From Taxillus chinensis (Eukaryota; Streptophyta; Magnoliopsida; Santalales; Loranthaceae): DNA of 64,000 bases. Under the pieces are notes generated by a model. It searched no databases. It saw nothing but the letters and a program-made list of their open reading frames with translations, and had not been told where the DNA came from. The position numbers and the translations under genes were made by a program. Below, one piece after another: positions 60,950-64,000 of the stretch; the first letter of the stretch is position 1; the number at the start of each line of letters is the position of its first letter. The stretch spans positions 45,232,749 through 45,296,748 of the forward strand of contig CM042087.1 of the NCBI GenBank assembly GCA_023512835.1, read 5' to 3'.

Positions 60950-61928
60950 GGGGTTAATTGTCCAATAAGTAAATTATCACTCCTTACTATCCTACAATCA
61001 ACAAACTTTGATTTCTACACGTTGTATATGTACATATATAGTGCACAACAATCAAACAATAACCAATCTAATATGTATCAGAGTAAAGAATTAGAGCAAA
61101 GATTAACACAAAGCACTAGTATCTAGATCAACAGTTAAAGAAAATGACATACCAAATATATTTTAGGATGGGTTGCCTGAAGCTCTTACATCAAATCACA
61201 CATAAACCACTTTGTAATAGCATCAAAATTACATACATGGTATTTAGTACAACGATGTGCATCCAACATGACTGGAAAGCGAGCCTTTGGGCATAGTTGT
61301 GTCTCACATTATATATGTTCATGCCACTTAAATTCTTTTAGACTGACACGCCTTTTGCTAGTTATTCAAACTCATCCTTTGGTTATGAATTGGCTAATGG
61401 AGGAACCCTTGAGCTTGCCTTCGGTCTCACCTTCAATCTTGATTTGGATAAGGCTTTGACTTTCATTCAGACATTCAGTCTTTTAGACCCATCATTAGAA
61501 GTCACCTTTGGTTCAACACTCGGACTCACATTGGGTTTGACTCTTAAACACGCCTTTGAAATGACTCTTAGGTTTGCCTTCGAACAAGGCCTTTGACATA
61601 ACTCTCGTAATTGCCTTTGGACAAGGGCTTTGACATGCTTTCAAACCAAATCATGCAACACAAACACATCACTTATCCAATGTGATTGATTTTTTTTAAT
61701 TCATTAAAAATGATGTCGCATTCCAAATCTATTTAACATTGTCCAAACATTGAAACACCAATATTAAGTTTTAAAAGGATATAATATGCATATTCTAATA
61801 TGTTTGGATGACATATTCTCACAAATAATCACAATAACACATCTAACTTCTATTTATGGAATTCATCAAACTCTAAATGTGGATTTTTGTCATAAAAATT
61901 TCAATCCTTCTCAATAATTTGTGATTTC

Positions 61929-62000
<72 letters not shown>

Positions 62001-64000
62001 TATTCACAACATCAATTTCTTGATATCATCTCAATAACATAATTTTTGACAATATATATCTTGTAGGTTCATTTAACAAAAGTTTCCCTTGAAGCCATGT
62101 TTCAACCTATCATAGGCATGGGTAAAACATAAAAGAGATGCTAAGAATCAATCCCCTACCTTAACCCTAATTCATGTCTAGAAGAGTAACCGAATTCATG
62201 GATTATAAAGCTTTCATTCTCTTTCTCTTTCTCCTTTGCATTTTTGTTTGTGCTTGTGTGCACAAAGGAGCCTTAACCCTAATTCCTTTCCTTAAATATT
62301 TTAGTCCATAATATTATTTATTTATTTATTTGGCCAAAATCTAACAATTCACCAAACCACCAAAATTATTAAAATGTCATTCAGAACCTAAATCGGACCA
62401 GTTATAATCAAAACAATCATGTCAATATCATCAAAAAATTATTTAAAAAGTTAAAATCCAATCTAAGGCTATTTAAAAAGTTATTCCAAATATGAGTCTA
62501 CAAATTATGTCTTCTAATTCCTCAAGCGTTTGTTGTGTTCATGGAAATGTATTGTCTTATTAAAAACCAATTTGAGATATAAAACTTAAAGACTTCGTAT
62601 TATTGTCCTTGTGACACTAGGTCTGGTAGTTCAAATTTTGGATAATCAGATACAAATATATTTGTTTTTGTTTCAATATAAATAATTTTTTTAATGATCG
62701 ATTAGATCAAATAAGTTAAATATTTTTTTTTAATCCTATGCCTGTTTCTAGTTTGATGATTCAATTTGCAATGTATACGTAAAGTAGAAAAAGGCAAAAA
62801 ATTAAGATGAGTTTTCTTGTATTATAGAAACAGTTTTTTGAAAAATATTCTATATAAAATAAATTAACGGTTGGAATGCATGCTGATTATATATAGCAAA
62901 ACCCGTGTTGATTTGACTAAAGTTCGGCCTTTTGTTTGTATAAGTTTTTCCTCTAAATATAAAAAGGAATAAGAACTCCCTTGTTTATATAAGAACGTTG
63001 AGGTAGAGATCACAGGTAATAAAATAAAATAATCTTATTGAAAGTAATAAAAATATTTAAATCAAATTTCGTACAACAACCTAAATGCAATATTTTTGAT
63101 AATAAATGTAATTTGTTTAATTTTAAGGATTTTTTTAATAGGAATGTATATATTTCATAAAGTATAAAAAGCTCACAATTTAAAATTTATTGGCAATGAG
63201 TTTGATCGTTAAAAAAAAAAGAATCACTTATTAACCACTTCAAAATTTAATAATTTGTAAAGATGCTGTGATTTTTTTAAATCTCTCATTTGTAATCATA
63301 TTAAGCCTAAGATTATGTTTGGTATGCGAGAAATAAAAGAAAAAAAATTAAATTGTATTTTTTTTTCATTTGGTACACAAATAGAAGAGGGTTAATGATT
63401 TTTATATTAATTTTATATTCTCATGTGAATTCATTAGAGTAAATTCATTCCATTCACCCCTTATGTTTACAAAGGTTCACTTGCATATGATTTTTTTATA
63501 TCATTTTATTCTTTTATTTCTTTTGGCATTACAATTTTTGTTGGCATTAAAATTTTTTATCATCCTCCAAACCTTTCATTTCTATTGCTCAAGCCCCCTT
63601 CTATGTTGCCCAAGCTCCCTAGCCCTCCTGCCTAAACCCTACACCCCCCTTTATGTTGCCCATAGCACTCCCTTTCCATCACCAAACTTCTGTAGCCTTG
63701 TTTCCCAAACCCAAACCTCCTCTCTGTCTCCCAACCCCCCAACCCTGCCACTCAATCCCCACCCCCTCTTCGTCGCTCAAACCATAGCAGGAGCAACCAT
63801 GAAGATGACGAAGAAGGAAGAAGGGTTCTTTGAAAAAGAAATAAAAAAATTAATTAGTTAAAGAGTTGATGATATTTTTATAATTGTCTTAATTCATTAT
63901 TTTTTTAACTTTCTATACTAAACTCATCAAAGGTAATGAAAATTTTCATTTCGTTTACTATGTTAATTTTATTCCTTTATTTAGTCTATTCCTTTTCAAT
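60950..64000. other. Right-end intergenic DNA, no supported gene
   Basis: AT-rich. A weakly repetitive region at 61390-61600 gives TT-rich near-repeats (GCCTT, CTCGG) in one frame but no domain. A sequence starting ATGTTTGGTATGCGAG at about 63314 looks like the left tip of a MITE that may extend past the window. A Pro/Ser-rich open frame at 63463-63861 is judged to be chance. Confidence 0.4.
61931..61995. repeat. CT/AT compound microsatellite
   Basis: A (CT)n run (61931-61960) passes directly into (AT)n (61961-61995). Confidence 0.95.

Noticed and set aside
61390..61596. 68-codon repetitive ORF
   Set aside because: It arises from short degenerate repeats in intergenic DNA and has no signs of a real gene.
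63463..63861. 132-codon Pro/Ser-rich plus ORF
   Set aside because: The composition reflects C-rich and T-rich low-complexity DNA; no domain, splice context or homologue comes to mind.
1..64000. CRISPR arrays, rRNA, intact tRNA genes, or organellar insertions
   Set aside because: No spaced direct-repeat array, rRNA signature or full cloverleaf was seen; the tRNA-like boxes belong to SINEs, and bL36 is a spliced nuclear gene.

Overview
The window is nuclear DNA from a flowering plant, most likely a dicot. It has a plant-type NUP205 with many introns, a CYP76-family P450 pair, a nuclear gene for a bacterial-type ribosomal protein L36, an AT-rich background, and many Ty1/copia, Gypsy, LINE, SINE, hAT and MITE remnants. 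I could not fix the species. No bacterial, viral, CRISPR or organellar block was seen.

Layout. 1-27.07 kb: the 3' two thirds of NUP205 on the plus strand, 28 exons with about 3.44 kb of coding sequence. Its introns hold two LINE fragments, four copia remnants, two tRNA-type SINEs and three hAT-like elements. 27.1-30.8 kb: intergenic, with a 579-bp tandem duplication and a copia LTR fragment. 30.8-39.65 kb: two head-to-tail CYP76 copies on the minus strand. The downstream copy (30.8-32.7 kb) is intact at 520 codons. The upstream copy (35.5-39.65 kb) has a one-base insertion near its N-terminus and an intron of about 2.6 kb filled with MITEs. 41.5-43.9 kb: organellar ribosomal protein bL36 on the minus strand, two coding exons. 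44.2-48.4 kb: a nest of repeats, where a solo LTR, an hAT-like element and another MITE sit inside two paralogous copies of an older repeat. 50.0-50.54 kb: a small two-exon gene on the minus strand for a one-pass membrane protein of unknown function. 54.88-55.97 kb: a three-exon TPR-like gene on the plus strand. 55.97-64 kb: no supported protein gene, but a promoter-like island, a 34-bp perfect palindrome and microsatellites.

The genes do not form a pathway. NUP205 serves the nuclear pore, bL36 serves organellar translation, CYP76 enzymes usually act in terpenoid or other specialised metabolism at the ER, and the last two genes have no known role. I found no convincing new multi-gene system. 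The most informative material is the transposon archaeology around 44-47 kb, the frameshifted CYP76 twin, the likely GC-AG introns in NUP205, and the perfect palindrome at 60.7 kb. Exon limits were placed by eye from reading frame, splice dinucleotides and remembered plant homologues; no alignment was run.
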